Counted from the first letter of the stretch, positions 38,929 to 47,602 are shown. The stretch is DNA of 64,000 nt from Pararobbsia alpina (GCF_902859895.1 NZ_CADIKM010000006.1:62001-126000); one strand, 5' to 3'. Program-made: numbers and translations. The notes: generated from the sequence alone by a model not told the origin.

Positions 38929-39134
38929 AACGCAAACCATCCGATATCCGCCCCGCAGCCGAGCGCTACGCCGACAAGGTTGAACTAGCGCTCGTGGAGA
39001 AATTCAACCGCTCGCAAGAATGCGCCGGCCAATGGGTTTCGGAAGAGATCGATTGGGCAATGGAAATGCTGGACGAGGGAGCGCCTGCCGATCGAACGGC
39101 GCATGAACTGTTTATGAAGAGGGCTGAGATATGA
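38925..39134 (+). CDS. Small helical phage protein (69 aa)
   Basis: Starts MKRKPSDIRPAAERYADKVE; basic at the start, acidic later. Overlaps both neighbours by four bases. Function unknown. Confidence 0.5.
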   Translation: MKRKPSDIRPAAERYADKVELALVEKFNRSQECAGQWVSEEIDWAMEMLDEGAPADRTAHELFMKRAEI

Positions 39135-39472
39135 AGACGTGGAAGCTGAAGCGCACGGCGCAGTGCGAAAAGTGCCCATGGCTGAAGGACGTCGATCCGC
39201 ACGACATCCCGAATGGATATTGCGAGACCAAGCACCGGAACCTCGCGGATACGATTGCCGAGGAAGGCGACCTGTCGGCGCTATCCGGCCCACTAAGGGC
39301 GATGGCCTGCCATGAAACCGAGGGTGCTCATTGCATCGGATGGCTCATGAATCAGGCGGGACCTGGCAACAATATCGCATTGCGCATCCATCTGATGACG
39401 TGCGAGAACTTCGAAAAGATTCGACTCCGCGGCGAACAGCATGCGCGGTTCGAAGACACGTTACCGGGTTAG
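39131..39472 (+). CDS. Cys/His-rich phage protein (DUF6283-like)
   Basis: 113 residues. CEKCPWLKDVDPHDIPNGYC, MACHETEGAHCIGW and MTCENF contribute conserved Cys and His residues, a pattern I associate with DUF6283. A metal-binding role is likely; function unknown. Confidence 0.55.
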   Translation: MKTWKLKRTAQCEKCPWLKDVDPHDIPNGYCETKHRNLADTIAEEGDLSALSGPLRAMACHETEGAHCIGWLMNQAGPGNNIALRIHLMTCENFEKIRLRGEQHARFEDTLPG

Positions 39473-39542
39473 GTGGATTGAGACTGATGGAAGCAGCAGC
39501 AGAACGAATATTGGCTACTACGCGCAGATATTGGGGTGTGAA

Positions 39543-39788
39543 ATGAGCGAAATCGAAGAACTGGCGAGCAAGATTGCGGCGGCACTGAACCCGAACGCCC
39601 TGTGGGATATCGCGGCCGTGGCCGTGTACCTGCACCGCAGCGAGCAGCACACGAAGCAATGGATCGTGAAGCAAGACGGATTCCCGCACCCGCTACGCAT
39701 TCCGTCCGGGAAGGGCGCAGAGAAGCCGCGGCCCCTCTGGCGCGCCAAAGACGTGACGGCGTGGGCTGAGTCTCACGTCGAAGTCTGA
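39543..39788 (+). CDS. Excisionase-like small winged-helix protein
   Basis: 81 residues. LWDIAAVAVYLHRSEQHTKQ is a MerR/AlpA-like helix-turn-helix, followed by RPLWRAKDVTAWAESH, the typical wing and helix of excisionases. It is the last gene of the rightward operon and overlaps the 3' end of the integrase gene, as expected for a directionality factor that turns integration into excision. Confidence 0.65.
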   Translation: MSEIEELASKIAAALNPNALWDIAAVAVYLHRSEQHTKQWIVKQDGFPHPLRIPSGKGAEKPRPLWRAKDVTAWAESHVEV

Positions 39789-40816
39789 TGCAGTTTATCG
39801 GCCAGATCGGCGGCAGTCGGGGCAAAGTACACGGATTGCAATATCCGCACGTCCTTGTGTCCGCTGATCTTGGCAAGCTCCATGACGTTGAAAATCTTGG
39901 CGAGTCGGGTAAGCGCCTCGCGTCGGGCATCGTGGAAGTTGATATCGGGCAGCATGGCGGCCTTTTTCGCCTTGCGGAACAGCGCGTCCCGAAGCGAATT
40001 GCTCACGCCGAAAACATGGCCGTCAAATTCTTTCTTGAGCGGTTCGAATTGCTCGAGAATTTTCAGAGCGCGCGCAGACAGCGGAACGTCCCGGGGAACA
40101 TCGGTCTTGGTGCGCGGCAGATGGGCGAAGCGTTTTTCGGTGTTGATCCGATCCCACCGGAGATCAACGATTTCGCCAGAGCGCATCGCGGTCTCGATCG
40201 CCCAGACAAGCATGGCCCCGATTCGAGCCGATTTTGTCTTTGGAGTTTGGTCGTGCTCATAGCCGAGCGCACTCAGGAGGCTTTCAACCTCCTTGTCAGT
40301 GATGCGGCAGACCCGGGGATGCGGCTCAGTCGGGCGGCGCACCCCCTTGAACGGACTCTCCGAAATCCATTTCCACTCGTCGCGAGCCGTCGTGAAGACA
40401 TGCGAGAACAGGTTAATGTCGCGCAAGACCGTTGCCGATCCTACTGGCTTGATTCCCCGCGCTGGCACGCCGGCTAGCCTCGCATCGCGCCACTTTCCCA
40501 TGTGCTGGGGGCTTATGTCTGTCAGTTTTGTCGCGGCGAGGTCCGGGAAGTCTCGAATGAAGGCGGCGAATCGGATCGCCTCCCACCGATTGGCCCGCTT
40601 CGTCGGAGACACGCGCTTTTCGTACTCGTGCATGGCATCGGCTACGGTCCGGGAACTGCCGACCTTGTGCTTGCCGACGTTGATCTCATGCTCGATCTTG
40701 GTCGCCCAGGCTACCGCGTCGGCCTTATTCTTGAACGACTCGGACATGCTGATGCCGAGCGCCGGGCGGCGGATAAGCGCCCGCCACACGTCACCGCGCT
40801 TAATGAATGAAGCCAT
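39773..40816 (-). CDS. Tyrosine-type phage integrase
   Basis: 347 residues. The N-terminal arm-binding and core-binding domains occupy about 1-165. The catalytic domain shows the first Arg in ETAMRSGEIVDL, HDARREALT (His-x-x-Arg), SGHKDV and Tyr in SVYFAPT near residue 330. It recombines attP with the 3' end of the tRNA-Leu gene 160 bases upstream. Three TGGCGTA repeats just before its start are likely arm-type binding sites. Confidence 0.9.
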   Translation of the reverse strand: MASFIKRGDVWRALIRRPALGISMSESFKNKADAVAWATKIEHEINVGKHKVGSSRTVADAMHEYEKRVSPTKRANRWEAIRFAAFIRDFPDLAATKLTDISPQHMGKWRDARLAGVPARGIKPVGSATVLRDINLFSHVFTTARDEWKWISESPFKGVRRPTEPHPRVCRITDKEVESLLSALGYEHDQTPKTKSARIGAMLVWAIETAMRSGEIVDLRWDRINTEKRFAHLPRTKTDVPRDVPLSARALKILEQFEPLKKEFDGHVFGVSNSLRDALFRKAKKAAMLPDINFHDARREALTRLAKIFNVMELAKISGHKDVRILQSVYFAPTAADLADKLHQTST

Positions 40817-40826
40817 CTCGTCCCCT

Positions 40827-40856
40827 TGGCGTACTCTTTGGCGTATTTCTGGCGTA
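40827..40856. repeat. Three TGGCGTA repeats, probable integrase arm sites
   Basis: TGGCGTA occurs at 40827-40833, 40839-40845 and 40850-40856, about one helical turn apart, between the integrase start and the tRNA. Spaced direct repeats at this spot are typical arm-type sites of attachment regions. Confidence 0.55.
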
Positions 40857-40981
40857 CGGAGGATCGAAAACGGCTTGTTTCGGCTCCCTACGGCTCAAAA
40901 CCCAGAACCCCAAAAATATCACACAAGTTGATGATTAGCTTGCATTTACTACTCAAAAATACGGTACACTAAAACTGCTAG

Positions 40982-41294
40982 TGGTGCCCGAGACCGGGAT
41001 CGAACCGGTACGACCGTGAAGTCGAGGGATTTTCTTACCACTTCGGCTTTCGCCGCCAGCGCGCGCTGTTCGTGGTCTGGAGCACGCCTTCACCCTAGCC
41101 TCGCGGCCTTAGGTGCCCGCCGTCTGCTCTCTACACCTTCCCCACGTCTTGCGACGCGGGGCTTGGCTCGGTATCAGCGCGGACTCGAAAGTCCAGGGCC
41201 TTCGCCGACTTTGACGGGCTTCACCTCAGGAGTTTCCCCCGGAGGGCTCAAATTAGTTCAAGTCCCTTGTGTCTACCAATTTCACCACTCGGGC
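40982..41294 (-). tRNA. tRNA-Leu(UAA) split by a group I intron; probable prophage attachment site
   Basis: Exon 1 is 41294-41260 (35 nt, ending CTT) and exon 2 is 41033-40982 (52 nt, with CCA encoded). Joined, they give an 87-nt tRNA with a 7-bp acceptor, anticodon stem AGGGA/TCCCT and loop CTTAAAA, so the anticodon is UAA. The break lies between U34 and A35, the same place as the intron of cyanobacterial and plastid tRNA-Leu(UAA). The integrase gene reads away from its 3' end, so the phage probably entered through this exon. Confidence 0.9.
41034..41259 (-). ncRNA. Group I self-splicing intron, subgroup IC3-like
   Basis: 226 nt. The guide GAGCCC pairs with the exon end GGG(A)CUU, giving the U-G pair at the 5' splice site. 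The intron ends in G. Core segments GGTGTAGAGAGCAGACGG, ACCTAAGG and GGGTGAAGG strongly resemble the Azoarcus tRNA-Ile intron. GNRA loops cap two stems (CCCCGCGTC-GCAA-GACGTGGGG and CGGC-GAAA-GCCG). No homing endonuclease is encoded. It should splice itself without protein. Confidence 0.88.
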
Positions 41295-41538
41295 AAAGCG
41301 GACCCGGATTCTAACATTGCACGCGCTCCTTTTCGCGTCCTGAACACGTGCGCGGCAATCCTCCTTCAGGGGGAAGAAGGTTCGCGCGGAGGGCAGAGCC
41401 GTCCTTGTCAGCGCTCAGTGGGTGTCCTGCCTGCAAACGTCCAACTCGTCCTCTTCTTTGCACCTTGCACCCTCGCTCGCCAGCCGGCATGCAGTATGCA
41501 ATCATCAACTCTCCCCTCTTCACCCGCGAGGACGCATC

Positions 41539-42339
41539 ATGCGATTCGCCCAGATCAGCGATCTTCATATCACCCCGCCCGGCGAACTTGCTTATGGAAA
41601 GGTCGATACGGCAGGTTTTCTGGGCCGCGCGATCGACCGCCTCAACGCACTCGGCGACTCGCTCGACGCGGTGCTTATCACCGGGGACCTCGTCGATGGC
41701 GGCCTGCCCGAGGAATACCGGCACCTGCGTACCTGCCTGGACCGCCTGCAAGCGCCCTGCTATCTGATGGTCGGCAACCACGACGATCGCCTCGCATTAC
41801 GCGAGGTGTTCGCCGATCGCGCCTACCTCCACGAGGGCGGCGCGTTCGTACAGTATGGAGTCGACATCGGCGCGCTGCGCATCATCGCCCTCGATTCGCT
41901 CATCGAAGGTGAAGACGCCGGCACACTCTGCGACGAGCGGCTCGCGTGGCTCGACACTGAGCTTGCGCAATCACGCAACCGCCCGGTTGTCGTCGCAATC
42001 CATCATCCGCCGTTCAGCACGGGCGTAGGACATATGGACGACATCCTGCTCGAGCGCGACGCCTCACGACGGCTCGCCGACATCGTGCGCGCCCACCCGA
42101 ACATCGAACGCGTGCTCTCAGGTCACCTGCACCGGCCGATTCACGCGCGGTTTGCCGGCACGATCGCCTCGACCTGTCCGTCGACCGCGCATCAGGTGAT
42201 GTTCGACCTGCGCGCAGACGCGCCAATTGCCTTCATCATGGAGCCACCTGCCTATGCGCTGCATCAGTGGACGGTGGATAGCGGGCTAGTCACCCACCAT
42301 CTCTATATAGATTCGTTCGACGGCCCCTACCCGTTTTGA
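41539..42339 (+). CDS. GpdQ/CpdA-type metallophosphoesterase
   Basis: 266 residues. The five metallophosphoesterase motifs are present: SDLHI (Asp8, His10), ITGDLVDGG (Asp), VGNHDDR (Asn, His), AIHHPPF (His) and SGHLHRP (two His). The spacing and GLPEEYRHLRTCLDRL block fit glycerophosphodiester or cyclic-nucleotide phosphodiesterases with two bound metals. Cytoplasmic; no signal peptide. It starts from an ATG after GAGGA. The precise substrate cannot be read from sequence. Confidence 0.8.
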   Translation: MRFAQISDLHITPPGELAYGKVDTAGFLGRAIDRLNALGDSLDAVLITGDLVDGGLPEEYRHLRTCLDRLQAPCYLMVGNHDDRLALREVFADRAYLHEGGAFVQYGVDIGALRIIALDSLIEGEDAGTLCDERLAWLDTELAQSRNRPVVVAIHHPPFSTGVGHMDDILLERDASRRLADIVRAHPNIERVLSGHLHRPIHARFAGTIASTCPSTAHQVMFDLRADAPIAFIMEPPAYALHQWTVDSGLVTHHLYIDSFDGPYPF

Positions 42340-42536
42340 AGTAATGACGCGCCGGCCGCATGACCCACGGGCGCACGCTCGCTTGACCACCGCGCCGGCA
42401 AGAGTGCGCTCGATACGCCAATGCAAAGACTGAATCCATCGAAAGAAAATAGTAAGACTCGAAAAGAACGCGCCAAGCGCAAGCACCGCGCGTCCGGTAT
42501 CATCAGCCGCTCTTCCGATTCCTTGCCCCATCAACG

Positions 42537-43712
42537 ATGTCGACCGTCAGCACGCCCGCGCTTCCGCGCAGCACTCTGCTCCTGCTAGCTACGTCTGCCG
42601 GCCTCTCGGTCGCCAATATCTATTACAACCAGCCGCTGCTCGACAGTTTTCGCCAGAGCTTTCCGGACCAGGCGCACTGGGTCGGCGCGGTCCCGACGCT
42701 CACGCAGATCGGCTATGCGATCGGCATGTTCTTCACCTCGCCGCTTGGCGATCGCATCGAACGCCGTTCGCTGATCCTGATGATGGTGCTCTGCGAATGC
42801 ATCTCGATGGCGGCCGCGGCGGTCGCGCCCTCGCTCTGGGTATTGTGCGGCGCCAGCCTGGCGATCGGCCTGCTAGGCACGATTGCCCAGCAAATCCTGC
42901 CTTTCACGGCTGAACTCGCCCCACCGGCGGAACGCGGGCAGGCGGTCGGCACCGTCATGAGCGGCCTGCTGCTCGGCATCCTGCTGGCCCGGACGGCCTC
43001 AGGCCTGATCGCGGCGGTGGCGGGCTGGCGCACGGTATTCGCCTGCGCGGTCGGCGTGATGATCCTGGTCGGCTTCGCGATCCATACCAGGCTGCCGCGC
43101 AGCACACCGACCTCGACCCTCAGTTACCCCAAACTGCTCGGCTCGATGTGGCATCTCTGGCATGAATTTCCGCTGCTGCGCGAGGCCTCGCTGACAGGCG
43201 CGGCATTGTTCGCCGGGTTCAGCGCGTTCTGGACAACGCTCGCGCTGCTGCTCGCCTCGCCCCCCTTCGGCTGGGGCCCGGAAGCGGCCGGCATGTTCGG
43301 TCTGGTCGGAGCGGCCGGCGCCCTGGTCGCTCCGCTCGCCGGGAAGTCGGCAGACCGCCGCGGACCGCGCATCGGCATCACGATTGCCATCGGAGTCTGC
43401 GCGGTCTCCTATATCCTGTTCGCCTTCTCGGCGACAAGCCTCGCCGGTCTGATCGTCGGCATCGTGCTGCTCGACGCCGGCGTGCAGGCCGCGCAGATCT
43501 CGAACCAGTCGCGCATCTTCGCGCTAAAACCCGAGGCCCGCAGCCGCATCAATACGATCTTCATCATGTTCTATTTCGCGGGAGGTGCCGCGGGCTCGGC
43601 AGCCGGCGCATATGCATGGCGGCTGCACGGTTGGCTCGGCGTGAGCATGGTGGGCCTCGGCTTCACGCTGCTCGCGGCGGCCAATCACTTGCCCAGGGGC
43701 CGGCGAGCCTGA
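42537..43712 (+). CDS. MFS transporter (12 membrane segments)
   Basis: 391 residues with 12 hydrophobic segments. Motif A is GDRIERRSL between segments 2 and 3; a GxxADRRGPR variant appears between segments 8 and 9 (KSADRRGPR). N-terminal ANIYYNQPLLDSF is typical of a family of MFS exporters of small molecules. It probably exports an unknown compound by proton antiport. The last 28 bases overlap the convergent receiver gene. Confidence 0.8.
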   Translation: MSTVSTPALPRSTLLLLATSAGLSVANIYYNQPLLDSFRQSFPDQAHWVGAVPTLTQIGYAIGMFFTSPLGDRIERRSLILMMVLCECISMAAAAVAPSLWVLCGASLAIGLLGTIAQQILPFTAELAPPAERGQAVGTVMSGLLLGILLARTASGLIAAVAGWRTVFACAVGVMILVGFAIHTRLPRSTPTSTLSYPKLLGSMWHLWHEFPLLREASLTGAALFAGFSAFWTTLALLLASPPFGWGPEAAGMFGLVGAAGALVAPLAGKSADRRGPRIGITIAIGVCAVSYILFAFSATSLAGLIVGIVLLDAGVQAAQISNQSRIFALKPEARSRINTIFIMFYFAGGAAGSAAGAYAWRLHGWLGVSMVGLGFTLLAAANHLPRGRRA

Positions 43713-44092
43713 CTCGCGAGTTGCTCGAGGACTTCGATCACGCGATCGAACTCGAGTGACTTGTCGAAGAAGTGATGCGCACCGTACTGCGCGCAGCGCT
43801 GGCGGTAGGTCGGCAAGGCGTGATTGGTCAGCACGACGGCCAGGGTTGAATCGAGCATCTTGCGTCGCTGCAGATGCGCAAGGACTTCGATACCCGAGCC
43901 CTCGCGCAACTGGAGATCGACGATCACCGCATCGAACGGCTGATCGTCGAGCACCCGCAGCGCGGCCGCCGCGGAATCGGCGAATGCCCCGACACGCGCA
44001 CTACCTGTGGCGTCGATCGCCTCGATCAGGCTGCGCCGGATCAGCGGCGAGTCTTCGATCAACAACACATTGAGCATCGGAGCGGCGGACAT
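43685..44092 (-). CDS. Stand-alone response regulator receiver domain
   Basis: 135 residues. The receiver has EDS (acidic pocket near residue 13), phospho-acceptor Asp59 (VIVDLQ), LTN (Thr) and DKS (Lys111). No output domain follows, so it acts through protein contacts, perhaps as a phosphate sink for the kinase at 46208 or a modulator of the LuxR-type regulator encoded just upstream. Confidence 0.8.
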   Translation of the reverse strand: MSAAPMLNVLLIEDSPLIRRSLIEAIDATGSARVGAFADSAAAALRVLDDQPFDAVIVDLQLREGSGIEVLAHLQRRKMLDSTLAVVLTNHALPTYRQRCAQYGAHHFFDKSLEFDRVIEVLEQLASQARRPLGK

Positions 44093-44115
44093 CGTCGTAT
44101 GCGTCCCGGCCGTGC

Positions 44116-44748
44116 TTATTCGAGCAGGCCATTCTTGACAGCGTAATAGGTAAGGTCGGCATTGCTCGTCATGGCCATTTTTTCGAGCACGCGTGCGCGA
44201 TATGTACTCACCGTCTTGACTGACAGGTTCAGGTCGTCCGCGATCTCGGTCGGCAACTGCCCGGCCGCGAGCTTGCAGAACACCTGGAATTCCCGCTCCG
44301 ACAGACATTCGTGAGGATGATCGTGCGCGGGCCGCGTCAGCTTTTGCGCAAGCGCGTCGGCTGCCGATTCGGACAGATAGCGATGACCGCGCGCCACCGT
44401 GCGGATGGCGCGCACGATTTCGCCGGGTGCCGCATCCTTGCTGATATAACCGCTCGCGCCCGCCTTGAGCAGGTTCAGCGCGTACTGGCTCTCGGGATAG
44501 CCCGACAGCATGAGCACGCCCTGTTCAGGGCGAATCTGCTTGATGACGCGCAGCGTGTCGATGCCGTTCTTGTCAGGCATCGCGATATCGAGCAACACGA
44601 CATCGAAGCCCTGCTCGCGCACGAGCGCGATCGTCTGCTCGCCATTGGCGGCTTCGGCGGCCACCTCCATATCGGGCTCATCGGCGACGAACTCCTTGAA
44701 GCCGCTGCGCACAATGGCATGATCGTCTGCGATCAGAACACGAATCAT
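44116..44748 (-). CDS. NarL/LuxR-type response regulator
   Basis: 210 residues. The receiver has DDH near residue 9, Asp54 in LLDIAMP, and Lys in SKDAA. The C-terminal LuxR helix-turn-helix is LSEREFQVFCKLAAG, TEIADDLNLSVKTVSTYRARVLEKM, in pieces. It resembles UvrY/GacA. The likely partner kinase is the NarX-type protein at 46208. The 6-6-6 palindromes around that gene are candidate binding sites. Confidence 0.85.
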   Translation of the reverse strand: MIRVLIADDHAIVRSGFKEFVADEPDMEVAAEAANGEQTIALVREQGFDVVLLDIAMPDKNGIDTLRVIKQIRPEQGVLMLSGYPESQYALNLLKAGASGYISKDAAPGEIVRAIRTVARGHRYLSESAADALAQKLTRPAHDHPHECLSEREFQVFCKLAAGQLPTEIADDLNLSVKTVSTYRARVLEKMAMTSNADLTYYAVKNGLLE

Positions 44749-44809
44749 CGGCAATGGGCCAGGGTGAGCGCGAAAGCCCCCGAGATGCGGCTCCCGCAAA
44801 TGAGCGCAA

Positions 44810-44845
44810 GAGTACGCCACCGGGCCTGAGTCCGGTGGCGTACTC
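44810..44845. terminator. Perfect 14-bp inverted repeat between regulator and ferritin genes
   Basis: GAGTACGCCACCGG (44810-44823) and its exact complement (44832-44845) flank an 8-base loop. It lies 48 bases beyond the stop of the Dps-like gene and may end that transcript, though the following T run is weak on the minus strand. Confidence 0.5.
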
Positions 44846-44893
44846 CGAGAAGTCTTTATTCTACCGCCCGCACGCAACACGGCCCCGCCCGAT

Positions 44894-45511
44894 TCACTCA
44901 CGCCCTTCGAGCAGGTCCGCCATATCGTCCGCATGCTCTTCTTCGACTGCCAGAATGTCTTCGAAGAGGCGCCGCGTCGTGACGTCCTTGTCCCCGAGGT
45001 AAGCGATGATCGCCTTGTAGCTGTCGATCGCGATCCGCTCCGCGATCAGGTTCTCGCGGATCATGTCGGTCAGGGTCTCGCCTTCCGCATACTGCGAGTG
45101 GCTGCGCGCCGCCAGACCATCGGGTGCGAAATCCGGTTCGCCCCCAAGTTGGACGATGCGTTCTGCGAGCGTGTCGGCATGTTCCTGCTCCTGCCTCGCA
45201 TGCTCGGCGAACTCCGCGGCGACGCCTTCGGAGTTAATGCCCTTGGCCATGAAGAAATGGCGCTTGTAGCGCAGCGTGCAAACGATTTCGGTCGCCAGCG
45301 CGTCATTGAGCAGCTTGAGCACGGTCTCCTTGTCAGCCTTGTAGCCTTCGGTGACGGCGCCTTCCTTGATGTGCTGCCTCGCGTCGCGGCGAATCTTGTC
45401 GAGATCCATCACGAAGTTGCGGCCCATGGCGGCGCCATTCTTCGGGGGGGATGTGCCGGACAAACCGCCCGCTGCCTTCGTGCGGGGTGCTTCCTGTGTA
45501 GTGTGGGCCAT
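44894..45511 (-). CDS. Ferritin-like / Dps-like protein
   Basis: 205 residues with a disordered N-terminus rich in Gly, Lys and Pro. The four-helix bundle shows diiron ligands: ALATEIVCTLRYKRH (Glu), EFAEHARQEQEHAD (Glu-His), NLIAERIAIDSYKA (Glu) and ILAVEEEHADDM (Glu, His). It resembles bacterioferritin and Dps-like cages that store iron and protect DNA in stress. RBS GGAG lies before the ATG. Confidence 0.75.
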   Translation of the reverse strand: MAHTTQEAPRTKAAGGLSGTSPPKNGAAMGRNFVMDLDKIRRDARQHIKEGAVTEGYKADKETVLKLLNDALATEIVCTLRYKRHFFMAKGINSEGVAAEFAEHARQEQEHADTLAERIVQLGGEPDFAPDGLAARSHSQYAEGETLTDMIRENLIAERIAIDSYKAIIAYLGDKDVTTRRLFEDILAVEEEHADDMADLLEGRE

Positions 45512-45683
45512 CTAATTGCTCCGCTTCGATACTCTATTCATAGACAAGACACCGGGTCGCGACATGGACCGCTGGCCGAAGCGCTGGGCGCTCAAGCTGC
45601 TATCGAGCAGAGTCGTCGAACACTTTGGGCAGATGCTTCCATCAGATGTATCGGCCCGGTGCCACTTCATCCTCAACCCTGCA

Positions 45684-45845
45684 TCAAGCTCGGAACACAC
45701 CGAGCAGCAGCGTGACGACAAACACGACGAGAAAGATGTAGAACAGAATCTTCGCAATCTCGGCCGCGCCGGCAGCGATGCCGGTGAAGCCGAACACGGC
45801 CGCGATGAGCGCGATCACGAAGAACACCACGGCGTAATGAAGCAT
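45684..45845 (-). CDS. DUF1328-family small membrane protein
   Basis: 53 residues. [34 protein letters not shown] and [12 protein letters not shown] give two membrane segments split by the family's GIAAGAA turn. Inner membrane; members are often induced under envelope or oxidative stress. A paralogue lies next to it. Confidence 0.8.
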   Translation of the reverse strand: MLHYAVVFFVIALIAAVFGFTGIAAGAAEIAKILFYIFLVVFVVTLLLGVFRA

Positions 45846-45872
45846 GGCTGACTCCCTTTTCTTGTTGAGGGT

Positions 45873-46049
45873 CTAGTCGATGACCTTTTTCGCCACCACG
45901 AAACCCAGAATGAGAAACACGACGAACAGGACCACGAACACGAAGAACAGCAACTTGGCGATCGCCGCCGCGCCGGCTGCTACGCCGGTAAAGCCGAGCA
46001 GGCCCGCGATGATCGCGATCACGGCAAAGATCGACGCCCACTTCAACAT
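45873..46049 (-). CDS. DUF1328-family small membrane protein, paralogue
   Basis: 58 residues. [34 protein letters not shown] and a second hydrophobic segment, ending KKVID. It repeats the layout of the neighbouring 53-residue protein, so the pair arose by tandem duplication. Its upstream region, shared with the divergent kinase gene, carries the TGTCGG-N6-CCGACA palindrome. Confidence 0.8.
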   Translation of the reverse strand: MLKWASIFAVIAIIAGLLGFTGVAAGAAAIAKLLFFVFVVLFVVFLILGFVVAKKVID

Positions 46050-46132
46050 GATGAAAAGTCCTCGCGGTATGAGCCTGACGCCATCCTAATAAAGGCCAAC
46101 AACGGGCGCATTCGGTGGCTCGCTGGTTTTCT

Positions 46133-46150
46133 TGTCGGAATCCACCGACA
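46133..46150. promoter_or_regulatory. Palindrome TGTCGG-N6-CCGACA between DUF1328 and kinase genes
   Basis: A perfect 6-6-6 inverted repeat. A second copy with one degenerate half (TGTAAG-N6-CCGACA) lies at 47632-47649, after the kinase gene and before the entericidin gene; both copies are preceded or followed by the same extra bases (TTTCTTGTCGG). The layout matches sites of GacA/UvrY-type regulators (TGTAAG-N6-CTTACA). Confidence 0.5.
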
Positions 46151-46207
46151 GGCAGCGCCGCACGGGGGCGGCATACTACGGCTCTGTGCTGACGGATACC
46201 CCCACCC

Positions 46208-47602
46208 ATGAGCTGGATGCGCCGCTGGAGCTGGGCCGTAGCGATGGTCGTCGCGATCGTGATCACGGTCGGCGGCCTGATCGTGCTCGAATCGGGCCGC
46301 GAGCGAATCGCACGCGAGTATGAAACCGCGCTCGACGCAAAGACCGCCGCCGGCGAACTCGATGCGCTGACGGCGCGACTCACGTCGATCGTCGCCTCGG
46401 CCCGCGGTTATCTGCTTACGCGCGAACCGGGCGAAATCGACACCTATGAACAGGCGTTCATGCAGGCCCATGTGCTCGCGGCCCATATCGAGGCCTACTA
46501 CATCCGCATCGGCGATACTCATGCCTCGGCCCGCCTCGCCCGCGTGGTCGCAGGCCTCGATGCGCGCAAGCGCGAAATCGACGCGATCATCGCGCTCGCG
46601 CGCACCGGGCCGCTCGAGACGGCACGGTCGCAGGCGCGCGACAGCGCGGCGCTCGCCACAGGCGACACGCAGCGCGAGGGGATCAACGATCTACTGATGA
46701 GCGAGGAACAGCGCGCCCAGTCCGCACTCGACGCAAGCCGCACCGACCAGCGGATCTCGACGTTGTGCGTCGGCGCGGTGTCGGCGCTCAACATCATTCT
46801 GTTCGTGCTGTTGTTCCGCAACCTGGGCACGCAGCTCGGTGTGCAGAGCCGCGAGCAGGAACGCCTGCTGCATACGCAGAGCGAGCTCGACCGGCTGGTG
46901 CGCGAGCGCACGCGGCAGCTCGAGGCACTCGCGCGTCATCTCCAGAACGTCGGCGAGGAAGAGAAAACCAAACTGGCGCGCGAACTCCACGACGAACTCG
47001 GCGCCATCCTCACCGCGACAAAGATCGACGTCGCATCGGCACAGCGGCGTTTGAGCGGATCGGACACGGTCGCCGCCGAGAAACTCGCGCGTGCCCAGGG
47101 CCACCTCGACCAGGGCATCGCGCTCAAGCGCCGGATCGTCGAAGACATGCGGCCGACCGTCCTCGCGCACTTCGGTCTGGTCACCGCCTTGCGCACTCTT
47201 GCCGAGGAAGCGGCTCAGCGCAACGGATGGCGGCTGTCGCTCGACTTGCCCGAGGATGACATCCGGCTCGACGAAGCACTGGCGATCGCCTTGTTCCGAG
47301 TCGCTCAGGAGGCGCTGAACAACGCGGCCAAATATGCCCATGCGAGCCGCCTGGGCGTCGCGCTCTGCATTTCGGAGAGCGACGGTCCGCTCGAGGCGGG
47401 GCAGGCGTCAATCGAACTCGATATCGATGACGACGGCATTGGAATCGCCCCGGCGGACCTCGATCGCGCCCGTACGCATGGCTTGCTCGGCATGCGTCAA
47501 CGGGTCGCGGCGCGCGGCGGCACGCTCGACATCGGGCCGGGCTCGCACAACAGCGGTACGCACGTTTCGGTGCGCATGCCGGTGACATCCTCCCCGCCCT
47601 AA
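46208..47602 (+). CDS. NarX-type sensor histidine kinase
   Basis: 464 residues. Two membrane segments (about 8-28 and 184-204) bracket a helical periplasmic sensor of CHASE3-like character. A coiled linker leads to the HisKA_3 dimerisation helix with His261 in ARELHDELGA. The ATPase domain shows the N box EALNNAAKYAHA, the G box IDDDGIG and GLLGMRQRV. This class pairs with LuxR-type regulators, here most likely the one at 44116. Confidence 0.85.
   Translation: MSWMRRWSWAVAMVVAIVITVGGLIVLESGRERIAREYETALDAKTAAGELDALTARLTSIVASARGYLLTREPGEIDTYEQAFMQAHVLAAHIEAYYIRIGDTHASARLARVVAGLDARKREIDAIIALARTGPLETARSQARDSAALATGDTQREGINDLLMSEEQRAQSALDASRTDQRISTLCVGAVSALNIILFVLLFRNLGTQLGVQSREQERLLHTQSELDRLVRERTRQLEALARHLQNVGEEEKTKLARELHDELGAILTATKIDVASAQRRLSGSDTVAAEKLARAQGHLDQGIALKRRIVEDMRPTVLAHFGLVTALRTLAEEAAQRNGWRLSLDLPEDDIRLDEALAIALFRVAQEALNNAAKYAHASRLGVALCISESDGPLEAGQASIELDIDDDGIGIAPADLDRARTHGLLGMRQRVAARGGTLDIGPGSHNSGTHVSVRMPVTSSPP

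Noticed and set aside
39487-39546. 19-codon frame before the excisionase-like gene
   Set aside because: It overlaps the next start, but is too short and lacks a clear ribosome binding site.
40930-40980. Rightward promoter (TTGCAT...TACACT) before the tRNA 3' end
   Set aside because: It would transcribe the antisense strand of the tRNA and has no gene to serve; AT-rich attachment-region sequence explains it.
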